A stretch of 64,000 bases of DNA, taken from Streptomyces sp. CG1. GTDB lineage: Bacteria > Actinomycetota > Actinomycetes > Streptomycetales > Streptomycetaceae. Every line of letters begins with the position of its first letter. Within the stretch, counting starts at the first letter, position 1. Positions 36,154-44,738 of this stretch are shown here, piece after piece. Under the pieces are notes generated by a model. That model was not told the DNA's origin. It saw only the letters and a list, made by a program, of their open reading frames with translations, and did no database searches. The translations under genes were made by a program, and so were the position numbers. The stretch spans positions 3,286,001 to 3,350,000 of the forward strand of contig NZ_CP163518.1 in the NCBI RefSeq assembly GCF_041080625.1. The letters are read 5' to 3'.

Positions 36154-36828
36154 ATGGGTTCCGCCAAGAACAGCAGCGCGGCGCGCAAGGCGCGCATAGA
36201 GGAGATGCGCCGCGCCGAGCGGGCGCGCGAGCGCCGCAGCCGCATAGTCACCATCGCCGCGAGCGTGGTGGTCGTCGCCGGCCTCGTCGTCGGCGGTGTG
36301 GTCCTCGTGAACTCCCGGTCCGACAACAAGAAGGACACCGCGAGCGACACCAAGGGGGGCTCCTCCGGCGACTCCGGGCACTGGGTCGCCGGCAAGGACG
36401 GCGTGCAGACCTGGTCCGGCAAGCTGGCGCGGACGCATGTGCCGACCAAGGTGTCGTACCCGATGCACCCGCCGGTCGGCGGCAACCACAACCCGGTCTG
36501 GGCGACCTGCAACGGCACCGTCTACACCAAGCCCCTGCAGGACGAGAACGCGGTGCACTCGCTGGAGCACGGCGCGGTCTGGGTGACGTACACCGACAAG
36601 GCGAACAAGGCCGACATAGACGCGCTCGCGGCGAAGGTGAAGAAGACGCCGTACTCGCTGATGAGCCCGTACGAGAACCAGACGGCGCCGCTGATCCTGT
36701 CGGCGTGGGGCCACCAGGTGACGGTGAAGAGCGCGAGCGATCCGGAAGTGGACAAGTTCTTCGCCGCCTACGTGCAGGGCCAGCAGACGCCCGAGCCGGG
36801 CGCCGCCTGCACCAACGGGGCGATGTAG
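36154..36828 (+). CDS. DUF3105 membrane-anchored protein
   Basis: 224 residues; AAGGA precedes the ATG. A basic cytoplasmic N-terminus (~1-38) is followed by one membrane helix (~40-61), a linker and an extracytoplasmic DUF3105 domain with conserved YPMHPPVGGNHNPVW, CNGTVY and HSLEHGAVWVTYT. The conserved histidines suggest metal binding. The stop overlaps the start of the DUF305 gene, so the two are translationally coupled. Function is not established; I infer a role in metal handling at the cell surface. Confidence 0.85.
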   Translation: MGSAKNSSAARKARIEEMRRAERARERRSRIVTIAASVVVVAGLVVGGVVLVNSRSDNKKDTASDTKGGSSGDSGHWVAGKDGVQTWSGKLARTHVPTKVSYPMHPPVGGNHNPVWATCNGTVYTKPLQDENAVHSLEHGAVWVTYTDKANKADIDALAAKVKKTPYSLMSPYENQTAPLILSAWGHQVTVKSASDPEVDKFFAAYVQGQQTPEPGAACTNGAM

Positions 36829-37460
36829 TGCGGCGGCGGCACATCGGCTGGATCGCGGGAGCCGCGGCGGCGGTACTCGTCGCGGCCGGCGCGGTCACCT
36901 ATGCGGTCGCCGAGGACTCCGGGGACCCGGGCCCGAAGACGCCGGGCGCGGAGTCGGCGGACGCCGGGTTCGCCCGGGACATGGCCGTGCATCACCAGCA
37001 GGCCGTCGAGATGTCGTACATCGTCCGGGACCACACGAAGAACGAGGAAGTGCGCAGCCTCGCCTACGACATCGCGCAGACGCAGGCCAACCAGCGGGGC
37101 ATGCTGCTGGGTTGGCTGGATCTGTGGGGGCTGCCGAAGGTGTCGGCGAAGCCGCCGATGGCCTGGATGGGCATGGGTGACATGCCCGAGCGGGGGGACG
37201 GCTCGCTGATGCCGGGCATGGCGACGAACACCGAGCTGAAGAAGCTCCAGTCGCTGGACGGCAAGCAGGCCGAGGTCCTCTATCTGCAGCTGATGACGGA
37301 CCATCACAAGGGCGGTATCCACATGGCCGAGGGCTGTGTGGCCAAGTGCACCGTCGACGTGGAGAAGCGGCTCGCACAGGGCATGGTCGACGCGCAGCAG
37401 TCGGAGCTACAGATGATGGCCCAGATGCTGAAGGAGCGAGGAGCGAAACCGCGTTCTTGA
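36828..37460 (+). CDS. DUF305 secreted/membrane-anchored protein
   Basis: 210 residues from a GTG that shares a base with the previous stop (TAGTG). One N-terminal membrane segment or signal (~7-26). DUF305 has a ferritin-like helical fold with two conserved motifs, both present: DMAVHHQQAVEMS and MTDHHKGGIHMAEGC. Methionines are abundant (WMGMGDMP, LMPGM). The His/Met pattern resembles copper-binding proteins, and DUF305 genes often neighbour copper genes. Partner of the DUF3105 protein by coupling. Confidence 0.87.
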   Translation: MRRRHIGWIAGAAAAVLVAAGAVTYAVAEDSGDPGPKTPGAESADAGFARDMAVHHQQAVEMSYIVRDHTKNEEVRSLAYDIAQTQANQRGMLLGWLDLWGLPKVSAKPPMAWMGMGDMPERGDGSLMPGMATNTELKKLQSLDGKQAEVLYLQLMTDHHKGGIHMAEGCVAKCTVDVEKRLAQGMVDAQQSELQMMAQMLKERGAKPRS

Positions 37461-37693
37461 ACAGCGGACAACCTCATCCGTAACACAGCCGTAAGGATAA
37501 ACGGCCCAAATCGCCCCAGCTGACGGTTACTTGAGGTTCTCTTGACCTTTCCGTTCCCCTGGCATGAACGGTTCATCGAAAGAGTGACCCCCATCATGTG
37601 ATCCAATCACCGGCCGAACCGCCGCGGGCCGGCGTGCGGAACGCATGGCGTACCGACCACAACATGCATGCGAACCGCATCGCAGGGGGTTCT

Positions 37694-39640
37694 ATGAGAT
37701 CCAACCGCGCCAAACTGCGCGCCATGAGCATGGCAGCGACACTGCCCATGGTCGCCGGCGCGCTGGCGCTGGGCATACCCGCGGCGCACGCCGCGGACAG
37801 CCCCGCTCGTGACACACTGAAGGGCACCAAGCCTCTCTGGGCCACGGCCAAGGCGGACAAGGGCGCGACCTCGAACAGCGCCCAGATCAACGCCAGGGTC
37901 TACCTCGCCGGAAAGGACGCGGCCGGACTCGCCGCCTACGCCAAGGCCGTGTCCGACCCCGGCTCGCCGCTGTACGGCAAGTACCTGAGCGCCAAGAAGG
38001 CGCAGGCCCGCTTCGGGGCCACCAAGGCTCAGGTGACTGCTGTCAAGTCCTGGCTGACGTCGGCCGGTCTGAAGGTCACCGAGGTCACCCAGCACTACGT
38101 CGCCGTCTCCGGTGACGTGGCCGCCGCCGAGAAGGCGTTCGGCACCCAGCTGCACAACTACGCCAAGGGCTCGGCGACCTACCGTGCCCCCGCGCAGACG
38201 GCCTCTGTCCCGGCCGGCCTGAAGGACGCCGTCCTGACCGTCACCGGCCTGGACAACGCCCCGCACATGGCGAACCACGACGACACGCTGCCGCCGCCGG
38301 ACGCCGTGTTCAAGAACGCCGGGCCGTCCTCCTCGTACTACGGTTCGAAGATCGCGACCTCGCTGCCGGACGCGTACGGCCAGAAGATCCCGTACGCGAT
38401 CAAGGGCTACACCGGCAAGCAGCTGCGCGCCGCGTACGGCGCCGGCAAGTACACCGGCAAGGGCGTCCGCATCGCCATCACCGACGCCTACGCCTCGCCG
38501 ACCCTCGCCTTCGACGCCGGCACGTACGCGGTGAAGAACGGCGACCAGGCCTGGACGACCAGCCAGCTGCACCAGTCGCTGCCGGCCGCCTACACCAAGA
38601 CCGCCGAGTGCAAGGCGGCCGGCTGGTACGGCGAGGAGACCCTCGACGTCGAGGCCGTGCACGCCGTCGCACCCAACGCCGACGTCACCTACGTCGGTGC
38701 GGCCTCCTGCTACGACGAAGACCTGCTGGGCTCCCTCAGCAAGGTGGTCGACAACCACCTGGCCGACATCGTCTCCAACTCCTGGGGCGACGTCGAGGCC
38801 AACCAGACGCCGGACCTCGCGGCCGCCTACGACCAGGTCTTCCAGCTGGGCGCGGTGCAGGGCATCGGTTTCTACTTCTCCTCCGGTGACAACGGCGACG
38901 AGGTCGCCCACACCAAGACCAAGCAGGTCGACACCCCGGCGAACTCGGCATGGGTGACCGCGGTCGGCGGTACGTCGCTGGCGGTCGGCAAGGGCGACAC
39001 GTACCAGTGGGAGACCGGCTGGGGCACCGAGAAGGCGACCCTGTCGGCCGACGGCAAGAGCTGGACGAACTTCCCCGGCGCCTTCACCTCGGGCGCGGGC
39101 GGCGGCACCAGCAAGACAGTCGCCGAGCCGTACTACCAGAAGGGCGTGGTCCCGGACGCGCTGGCGCAGGCCAACAGCGCCACCGGCAACCGCGTCGTCC
39201 CGGACATCGCGGCCATCGCCGACCCGAACACCGGCTTCCTGGTCGGCCAGACCCAGACCTTCCCGGACGGCTCGCAGCAGTACAGCGAGTACCGCATCGG
39301 CGGCACCTCGCTGGCCGCTCCGGTGATCGCGGCGGTCCAGGCGCTGGCCCAGGAGGCGGGCGGCGGCAAGGCGATCGGCTTCGCCAACCCGACGATCTAC
39401 GCGAAGTACGGCAAGAAGGGCGTCTTCCACGACGTCACGGACAACCCGACGGGCTCCGGCCTGGCGGTCGCCCGCGTGGACTTCGCCAACGGCCTGGACG
39501 CCAAGGGCGGCCTGCTGTACTCGGTCCGCAGCCTCGGCAAGGACAGCTCGCTGTCCGCGACGAAGGGCTACGACGACGTGACGGGCGTGGGCTCGCCCGC
39601 GGACGGTTACGTCCAGTCGTACGCGGCGAAGAAGCACTGA
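37694..39640 (+). CDS. Secreted sedolisin-type serine-carboxyl protease (S53)
   Basis: 648 residues from the ATG that opens a signal peptide ending AHAAD; further in-frame starts upstream precede no better site. An N-terminal pro-domain (pro-kumamolisin type, to about 210: SPLYGKYLSAKKAQARFG, AEKAFGTQLHNY) is followed by the S53 catalytic domain with WYGEETLDVEAVHAVAP (Glu/Asp of the triad), FSSGDNGDE (oxyanion Asp) and GGTSLAAPV (catalytic Ser). It should be exported, processed, and act as an acid-type endo- or tripeptidyl peptidase on proteins in the medium. A strong terminator follows. Confidence 0.92.
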   Translation: MRSNRAKLRAMSMAATLPMVAGALALGIPAAHAADSPARDTLKGTKPLWATAKADKGATSNSAQINARVYLAGKDAAGLAAYAKAVSDPGSPLYGKYLSAKKAQARFGATKAQVTAVKSWLTSAGLKVTEVTQHYVAVSGDVAAAEKAFGTQLHNYAKGSATYRAPAQTASVPAGLKDAVLTVTGLDNAPHMANHDDTLPPPDAVFKNAGPSSSYYGSKIATSLPDAYGQKIPYAIKGYTGKQLRAAYGAGKYTGKGVRIAITDAYASPTLAFDAGTYAVKNGDQAWTTSQLHQSLPAAYTKTAECKAAGWYGEETLDVEAVHAVAPNADVTYVGAASCYDEDLLGSLSKVVDNHLADIVSNSWGDVEANQTPDLAAAYDQVFQLGAVQGIGFYFSSGDNGDEVAHTKTKQVDTPANSAWVTAVGGTSLAVGKGDTYQWETGWGTEKATLSADGKSWTNFPGAFTSGAGGGTSKTVAEPYYQKGVVPDALAQANSATGNRVVPDIAAIADPNTGFLVGQTQTFPDGSQQYSEYRIGGTSLAAPVIAAVQALAQEAGGGKAIGFANPTIYAKYGKKGVFHDVTDNPTGSGLAVARVDFANGLDAKGGLLYSVRSLGKDSSLSATKGYDDVTGVGSPADGYVQSYAAKKH

Positions 39641-40132
39641 GCCGCTGACGCGCTGAGCGGAGGGGCGTGAGGTCTTACCGACCTCACGCCCCTTTCGCGT
39701 TCCGCGGCTTCGAAGTCCGGCTCCGCGCAACGGAGTTACCGGCGAACACCATCGACCACGCCGGCGGCTCACGGCCGCACCCGCATCGAGGCGACCAGCC
39801 CCGATCCGCGCGCCGAGCGGGGCCGCCGAGCGATGTGATGCGCGTCGGCGGGCAGGGCCCTCTAGCACGCCTCACCTCGCCACGTGTGCACCGACACGCC
39901 ATCACGATGGGTGAGCGGGAGTCAGGAGATCACCCTAAAGGCCTAATAGTATGTCAATACCACATTTTCTACGGCGACTTGATCCTCTGTCGACGTGCCG
40001 ATCGGGGCCAGAGATAGCCCAAACGGCACCATGTCAGCGATATCCCGATATTGCCGATATGCCATCTCTAAGTACTTTTGATCTCGAGTCGGCTGACGAG
40101 CCGGCATCTGAGACACAAGACAGGAGAAAGAC
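39641..40132. other. 492-base gap with a terminator and a locally AT-rich stretch
   Basis: No credible gene. After the terminator the sequence is ordinary to about 39930, then becomes clearly richer in A+T to about 40100. There the motif GATAT recurs at 40039, 40047 and 40056. This stretch may contain the promoter of the following small secreted protein. Confidence 0.6.
39662..39698 (+). terminator. Strong terminator after the S53 protease
   Basis: Perfect 13-bp stem GGGGCGTGAGGTC / GACCTCACGCCCC (39662-39674 and 39680-39692), 5-base loop, then TTT, 21 bases after the stop codon. Confidence 0.88.
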
Positions 40133-40627
40133 ATGAATCTCGCCCGTACGAACATGGTGGCGGCTGCCGTAGGCGCAGCCGCAGCTCTTGTCGCGACAGG
40201 CATCACCTACGCCTCTGCCGCCTCCGACCCGGCGCCCGCCGCAGCCCCGATGGCTGCCGCCGCCGCACCCCAGGACGGCGGCACGCAGGGCAAGGGCAAC
40301 GAGGGTGGCGGCTGGGAGGAAGGGCGCGGAGGCCGCGAGCACGAAGGCCGCATCCACATCAACGAGCGGTCCTACTCCTCCCACCCGGGCGACTGCATCA
40401 CCGTCGTCAGCGGCCTGGGCGCCAGGACCCTCAACATCCGCAACGACAGCGACAAGACCGTCGAGGTGTTCCGCGGCGCGGTCTGCGACAACGGCGCTCC
40501 CATCGCCACCGTCGGGCGCCACAGCGACAGCTTCGGCGTGCGCGCCTGCCCGCCCGAGGGCATCGAGGTCGAAAACGGAGTGATCGCCAGCTTCCGCGTG
40601 GTCCGCCACCACGACCACGACGACTGA
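40133..40627 (+). CDS. Small secreted protein, unknown function
   Basis: 164 residues; AGGAG precedes the ATG. Signal peptide to about residue 30 (YASA), then an Ala/Pro/Gly-rich linker and a charged GGREHEGR stretch. The C-terminal ~95 residues look like a compact beta domain with three cysteines (GDCITVV, AVCDNG, RACPPEG) and end in an HHDHDD tail. No family recognised. It stands alone, with its own terminator downstream. Confidence 0.8.
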   Translation: MNLARTNMVAAAVGAAAALVATGITYASAASDPAPAAAPMAAAAAPQDGGTQGKGNEGGGWEEGRGGREHEGRIHINERSYSSHPGDCITVVSGLGARTLNIRNDSDKTVEVFRGAVCDNGAPIATVGRHSDSFGVRACPPEGIEVENGVIASFRVVRHHDHDD

Positions 40628-41008
40628 TCCTGAGCCGGCTGCAAGGCGTGAGCCCCGGCCCGCCGGAATCGGGCCGGGGCTCCGGTCCCGACCATTGTCC
40701 GACAACCTCGCGTCGTGCACACCCCGTCCGAACCGGACGCCAGGCGCCACAGCCCGGTGTCCGGTCGGCCGTCCTCGCCTTCACCGGCCGATCCGCCCGG
40801 TGATGTCCGCCCGAACGCCTCCCGTTGGCGTATGCCCCCGTGGCATGGCCGCCGGCATTCTGCCGGCGTTTCCCCACCGCCGAACGGGTGACGAAGGGCG
40901 CGAGCGACGGTCCGGAGGCATGCACGGTGCGATGGTCGCCGCCGGGCCGTGCACGTGCCTCGGCGGCAACATCCGTACCCGCGACACCGCGGGGTGAGCG
41001 AGGTGAGT
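40628..41008. other. 381-base gap holding one terminator
   Basis: Apart from the hairpin at 40650-40682 I see no gene or clear signal. The part next to 41009 should contain the promoter of the ML-like protein. Confidence 0.6.
40650..40682 (+). terminator. Hairpin terminator after the small secreted protein
   Basis: Perfect 13-bp stem GAGCCCCGGCCCG / CGGGCCGGGGCTC with a 7-base loop, 23 bases past the stop. No T run, as often in this genus. Confidence 0.8.
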
Positions 41009-41473
41009 ATGTGCCTGGTGGAGGACGCGAGCGACGACACCTACGTCCTGGACATCTTCGACATCACGTTGACTCCCGCATTGCCGTGGCTCGGGCACCA
41101 GGTCCGCTGGGAGATGGGCGGCCTCCTCAAGGAAGCCGTCGATCTGACCCGGGTCACCTGCAATGTGATCATGAAGTTCGGTCCGGTGAAGATGCTGGAC
41201 AGGAGCTACCGGCTACCCGATCTGCTGGCCCGCATGGGCGGGAGACTGACGGGTGACCCGAGGCAGCCCGCCGGGCCGTGGAAGCAGGTGTGGCACCTTC
41301 GGCTTCCCGAGACGGTGCCGGTGGCCCAGCACCGGATCCGGCTGCGCGCACGGACGGGGACCGGAAAGAACTTCCTGGCCCTGGACATCCCGCTGGACTT
41401 CAGCCGCAGATTCCGTCCGACTCCCGGCAGCAGCGGCCCACACGCGCTACCCGCATGGGCCCACAGCAGCTGA
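41009..41473 (+). CDS. Possible ML-domain (lipid-recognition) protein
   Basis: 154 residues; an AGG site five bases before the ATG decides the start, though GTG codons at 40994 and 41003 are in frame. No signal peptide. The pattern is all-beta: VLDIFDITLTPALP, TRVTCNVIMKFGPV and a closing HRIRLRARTGTGKNFLALDIPLDFS. The closing segment resembles the last strands of ML proteins such as NPC2 (basic strand, turn with Gly-Lys, then hydrophobic-Asp/Glu-Ile-Pro-hydrophobic). The usual cysteines are mostly missing. Lipid binding is a hypothesis. It converges on an MFS gene with a two-base gap. Confidence 0.6.
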   Translation: MCLVEDASDDTYVLDIFDITLTPALPWLGHQVRWEMGGLLKEAVDLTRVTCNVIMKFGPVKMLDRSYRLPDLLARMGGRLTGDPRQPAGPWKQVWHLRLPETVPVAQHRIRLRARTGTGKNFLALDIPLDFSRRFRPTPGSSGPHALPAWAHSS

Positions 41474-41475
41474 CC

Positions 41476-42696
41476 TCAGTGGTGCAGCGCCGCCGGCTCT
41501 TCCGGCACATGGGAGGCGACCAGCCTCTCCCGGCCGGCCGACGGAGTCCGACGCCGGTCGACGGCGTACGCCACCGCCGCCACACCCAGTCCCAGCACGG
41601 CGAGCATCGCACCCGCCAGCGCGGGCGACGTCGTACCGAAGTCCGCCGCGAGGGCCAGGCCGCCGATCCAGGCGCCACCGGCGTTCGCCAGGTTGAAGGC
41701 GGCCTGGTTGGCGGAGGAGGCCAGGGACGGGGCCGCCGACGCCTTCTCCATCACCATCAGCTGCAGCGGCGTGCCCGTGATGAAGGCCGCCAGGCCCAGC
41801 AGGGCGACCGCCAGCGCCGCGCTCCACTCCGCCCGCATCAGCAGCGGGAACAGGAGCAGTACCGCGCCGAGCGAGGCCAGCCCGCCGAACAGCGTCCCCC
41901 GAAGGGAGTGGTCCGCCAGGCGGCCGCCCAGCAGGTTGCCCGCCGTCGCGCCGACACCGAAGAGGGCCAGGAGCAACGTCACGCTCGACTCGGCGTAGCC
42001 CGCCGCGCCCGTCAGCATCGGGGTCACATAGCTGTACGCCGCGAACAGCGCACCGAAGCCCGCCACCGTCGTGCCGAGGGCGAGCCAGACCGGCAGGGAC
42101 TTCAGTGCGGCCAGTTCGCCGCGCAGGCCCGTCGACGCGGCGGCATGTCCCTTGTCCTGCGGGATCAGCAGCGCCAGCGAGGCGATCGCGGCCAGGCCGA
42201 TCACGCTCACGGCCAGGAACGTCGACCGCCAGCCCAGGTGCTGGCCCATCAGCGTCGCCACCGGCACGCCCGCGATGTTGGCGACCGTCAGGCCGAGGAA
42301 CATCAGCGACACCGAGCGGGCCTTGCGCTCCGGCGGGACCAGCGACGTCGCCACCACTGCGCCCACGCCGAAGAAGGCGCCGTGCGGCAGGCCGCTGAGG
42401 AAGCGGGCGGCGAGCAGGGAGCCGTTGCCGGGGGCGAACGCCGACAGGGCGTTGCCCGCGACGAACAGTCCCATCAGGGCGATCAGGACCGTGCGGCGGG
42501 ACATACGCGCCGTGAGCGCGGCGAGCAGCGGGGCGCCGATGACGACGCCCAGCGCGTACGCCGAGACCAGGTGTCCTGCGGTGGGGATCGAGATGTGCAG
42601 GTCGTCCGCGACATCGGGCAGCAGGCCCATCATCACGAACTCGGTCGTACCTATTCCGAAAGCGCCGACGGCCAGAGCGAGCAGGGCCAGGGGCAT
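41476..42696 (-). CDS. MFS efflux transporter (Cmx/CmrA-like, arabinose-efflux type)
   Basis: 406 residues from ATG; a TTG at 42717 is possible but has no ribosome binding site, while GGAAAGG lies 12 bases before the ATG. Twelve membrane helices. AVGAFGIGTTEFVMMGLLPDVA is the signature of DHA1 drug or sugar efflux pumps, with the MFS loop ALTARMSRRTVLIAL and GVPVATLMGQHLGWRSTF in helix 5. Related proteins export chloramphenicol or sugars. No regulator is adjacent. Confidence 0.88.
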   Translation of the reverse strand: MPLALLALAVGAFGIGTTEFVMMGLLPDVADDLHISIPTAGHLVSAYALGVVIGAPLLAALTARMSRRTVLIALMGLFVAGNALSAFAPGNGSLLAARFLSGLPHGAFFGVGAVVATSLVPPERKARSVSLMFLGLTVANIAGVPVATLMGQHLGWRSTFLAVSVIGLAAIASLALLIPQDKGHAAASTGLRGELAALKSLPVWLALGTTVAGFGALFAAYSYVTPMLTGAAGYAESSVTLLLALFGVGATAGNLLGGRLADHSLRGTLFGGLASLGAVLLLFPLLMRAEWSAALAVALLGLAAFITGTPLQLMVMEKASAAPSLASSANQAAFNLANAGGAWIGGLALAADFGTTSPALAGAMLAVLGLGVAAVAYAVDRRRTPSAGRERLVASHVPEEPAALHH

Positions 42697-42791
42697 GAAG
42701 GGCCTGTGCCTTTCCAAGTCAGAGAGCGGAGTTCCGTGCGTTCTAAGTTCAGCAGCGGAACAAAGTCTCCCAGGCCCAGCATTCCAACCGG

Positions 42792-43841
42792 TTACGAGGA
42801 CGTGTCCAGCTTCACACGGGCGGCCACCGGAAGGTGATCGCTGCCGGTGCGCGGCAGCGTCCAGGAGCTCTCCGGCTCCACTCCCCTGACCATGATCTGG
42901 TCGATCCGCGCCATCGGGAGCGACGCCGGCCAGCTGAACCCGAAGCCACTGCCCGCCGCGCCCTGCGTGGAGCGCATCTGCGAGGTGACCGCGTTGAGCG
43001 AGCGGTCGTTCATCGTACCGTTCAGGTCACCGAGCAGGACCACCCGCTTCAGCGGCTCCTCGGCGATGGCCTCGCCGAGCGCGTCGGCGCTCGTGTCCCG
43101 CTGCCGGGCGGTGAAGCCGGCCTCCACCTTCACCCGGACCGAGGGCATGTGCGCGACATACACCGCGATCTGCCCCTTGGGCGTCGACACGGTGGCGCGC
43201 ATCGCGCGCTCCCAGCCCAGCTTGATGTCGACGGCCCGCACGTCGGTCATCGGGTACTTGCTCCACAGGCCGACCGTGCCGACCACCGCGTGGTGCTGGT
43301 ACGTCGGCGCCAGCGCCTTCTCGTAGACGGGCACCTCGTTGCCGGGAACCTCTTCCAGGGCCAGGACGTCGGCGCCGGAGGAGGCCACGGAGCGGGCGGT
43401 CGCTGCGGGGTCCGGGTTCTCGGCGTTGACGTTGTGGGTCGCCACCATCAGGTCGCCGCCCGAGCCCGACTTGTCGGTGAGCAGCCCGCCGAAGAGGTTC
43501 AGCCACACGATCGCCGGGAGCAGTACGGCGATCAGCGCGGTCGCCGACTTCCGGATCAGGCCGAGAAGCAGCAGCACCGGGACGGCGAGACCCAGCCAGG
43601 GCAGAAACGTCTCCGTAAGGCTGCCGAGGTTGCCCACCTTGTTCGGGATGTGCGAGTGCAGCAGCATCACCAGGGCGAGGAGCAGGGCCAGCGACGCGAG
43701 GATGATGCCACGACGCCAGATCCGTGGATCGCCGCGCCAGCCGGAGAAGAGCCTGTGCATCAGGCGCCGAAGCCGGGATCCCGGTCGCTCGGGCCCCGAG
43801 CCGCCGTCCGCCGTCTCCGTCATGTACGCCTGCTGCGCCAT
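42792..43841 (-). CDS. Membrane-anchored endonuclease/exonuclease/phosphatase-family protein
   Basis: 349 residues; an ATG six codons inside is a possible alternative start. Three N-terminal membrane helices at about 43-62, 75-97 and 100-118. The rest is an EEP domain: ATHNVNAENPD, ADVLALEEV (metal-binding Glu), VYVAHMPS, VVLLGDLNGTMND and GSDHLPVAARV. The active site should face outwards. Members cut nucleic acids or phosphate esters of lipids and sugars. Substrate unknown. Confidence 0.87.
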   Translation of the reverse strand: MAQQAYMTETADGGSGPERPGSRLRRLMHRLFSGWRGDPRIWRRGIILASLALLLALVMLLHSHIPNKVGNLGSLTETFLPWLGLAVPVLLLLGLIRKSATALIAVLLPAIVWLNLFGGLLTDKSGSGGDLMVATHNVNAENPDPAATARSVASSGADVLALEEVPGNEVPVYEKALAPTYQHHAVVGTVGLWSKYPMTDVRAVDIKLGWERAMRATVSTPKGQIAVYVAHMPSVRVKVEAGFTARQRDTSADALGEAIAEEPLKRVVLLGDLNGTMNDRSLNAVTSQMRSTQGAAGSGFGFSWPASLPMARIDQIMVRGVEPESSWTLPRTGSDHLPVAARVKLDTSS

Positions 43842-44031
43842 ACCGTCTGCCTCACTGCCTGCCGTTCACACCGTCGTTCCCCCGTGTGTTCTTCCGACCC
43901 TAGGGGATGATCGGCTCCGGACCCGCCGTCCCATGACGGCCGTACGGAAGACGAGGACGAACGGGGCAGGGCGGCGAGTTCCGGCTACCCCCGGGACGCG
44001 TGGGGTCTGTGACAGAACGCGCACATGAGTG

Positions 44032-44661
44032 CTACGAGGCTGTCGAGCTGACGGGCCGCAGGCCGTCCAGGACCCGGTCGACGATCTCCTCCGCCAGCCC
44101 CTCGGGCAGCTCGGCGTCGGGGCGCATGATGGCGCGCACCAGCATGGGGCCGACGAACATGTCGTTGGCCAGTTCCAGGTCGACGTCCGGCCGCAGTTCG
44201 CCGTTCTCCCGCGCCCGGCGCAGTACCTCCATGGCGAGGGCGCGGCGGGGAGCGACGACGGTGTCGTGGTACTCCGACCAGATCCTGGGGCTGGACTTCA
44301 TCTGCGCGTACACGTTGTGCAGGATCGCCGAGGAGCGGCTGGCGAGGCCGCGCCGGCGCAGGGACTCCAGCAGCACGACGAGGTCGTCGCGCAGGGAGGT
44401 GCCGGGCAGCTCTGGGTCGGGGGGCTCGGCGGCGCGTACGACGTCGACGAACAGCTCCTCCTTGCCGCTCCAGCGGCGGTAGATGGTGGCCTTGCCGACG
44501 CCGGCCGTGCGCGCGACGCGCTCGATGGAGAGTTCGGCGAGCGGTACGCCGTCCTCCAGGAGCTTCATCACGCCTTCCAGGATGGCCCGTTCCGCGGCCT
44601 CGCTGCGGGGGCGTCCCCGCACGGGCCCGTCCGGTCGCGGCCGGCTTTCGGCAAGGCTCAC
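44032..44661 (-). CDS. TetR-family regulator of the adjacent efflux pump
   Basis: 209 residues from a GTG with GAGAGGA upstream. HTH at about 42-62 (LSIERVARTAGVGKATIYRRW). The C-terminal domain is of the type with LRDDLVVLLESL and FVGPMLVRAI. It follows the MFS pump on the same strand after 77 bases, so it is probably co-transcribed and represses the operon via the palindrome at 46349-46369. The inducer is probably a pump substrate. Confidence 0.88.
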   Translation of the reverse strand: MSLAESRPRPDGPVRGRPRSEAAERAILEGVMKLLEDGVPLAELSIERVARTAGVGKATIYRRWSGKEELFVDVVRAAEPPDPELPGTSLRDDLVVLLESLRRRGLASRSSAILHNVYAQMKSSPRIWSEYHDTVVAPRRALAMEVLRRARENGELRPDVDLELANDMFVGPMLVRAIMRPDAELPEGLAEEIVDRVLDGLRPVSSTAS

Positions 44662-44738
44662 GTCGATCCGTCCTCTCGCTGGGCTGCGGGAATTGTCCCG
44701 CAGCCGCCTCCTTCCCCCGTCGCACCCCGCGCTCGGTG

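Noticed and set aside
42697..42717. TTG start extending the MFS gene by seven codons
   Set aside because: No ribosome binding site precedes it; the internal ATG has GGAAAGG upstream, though at a long distance.
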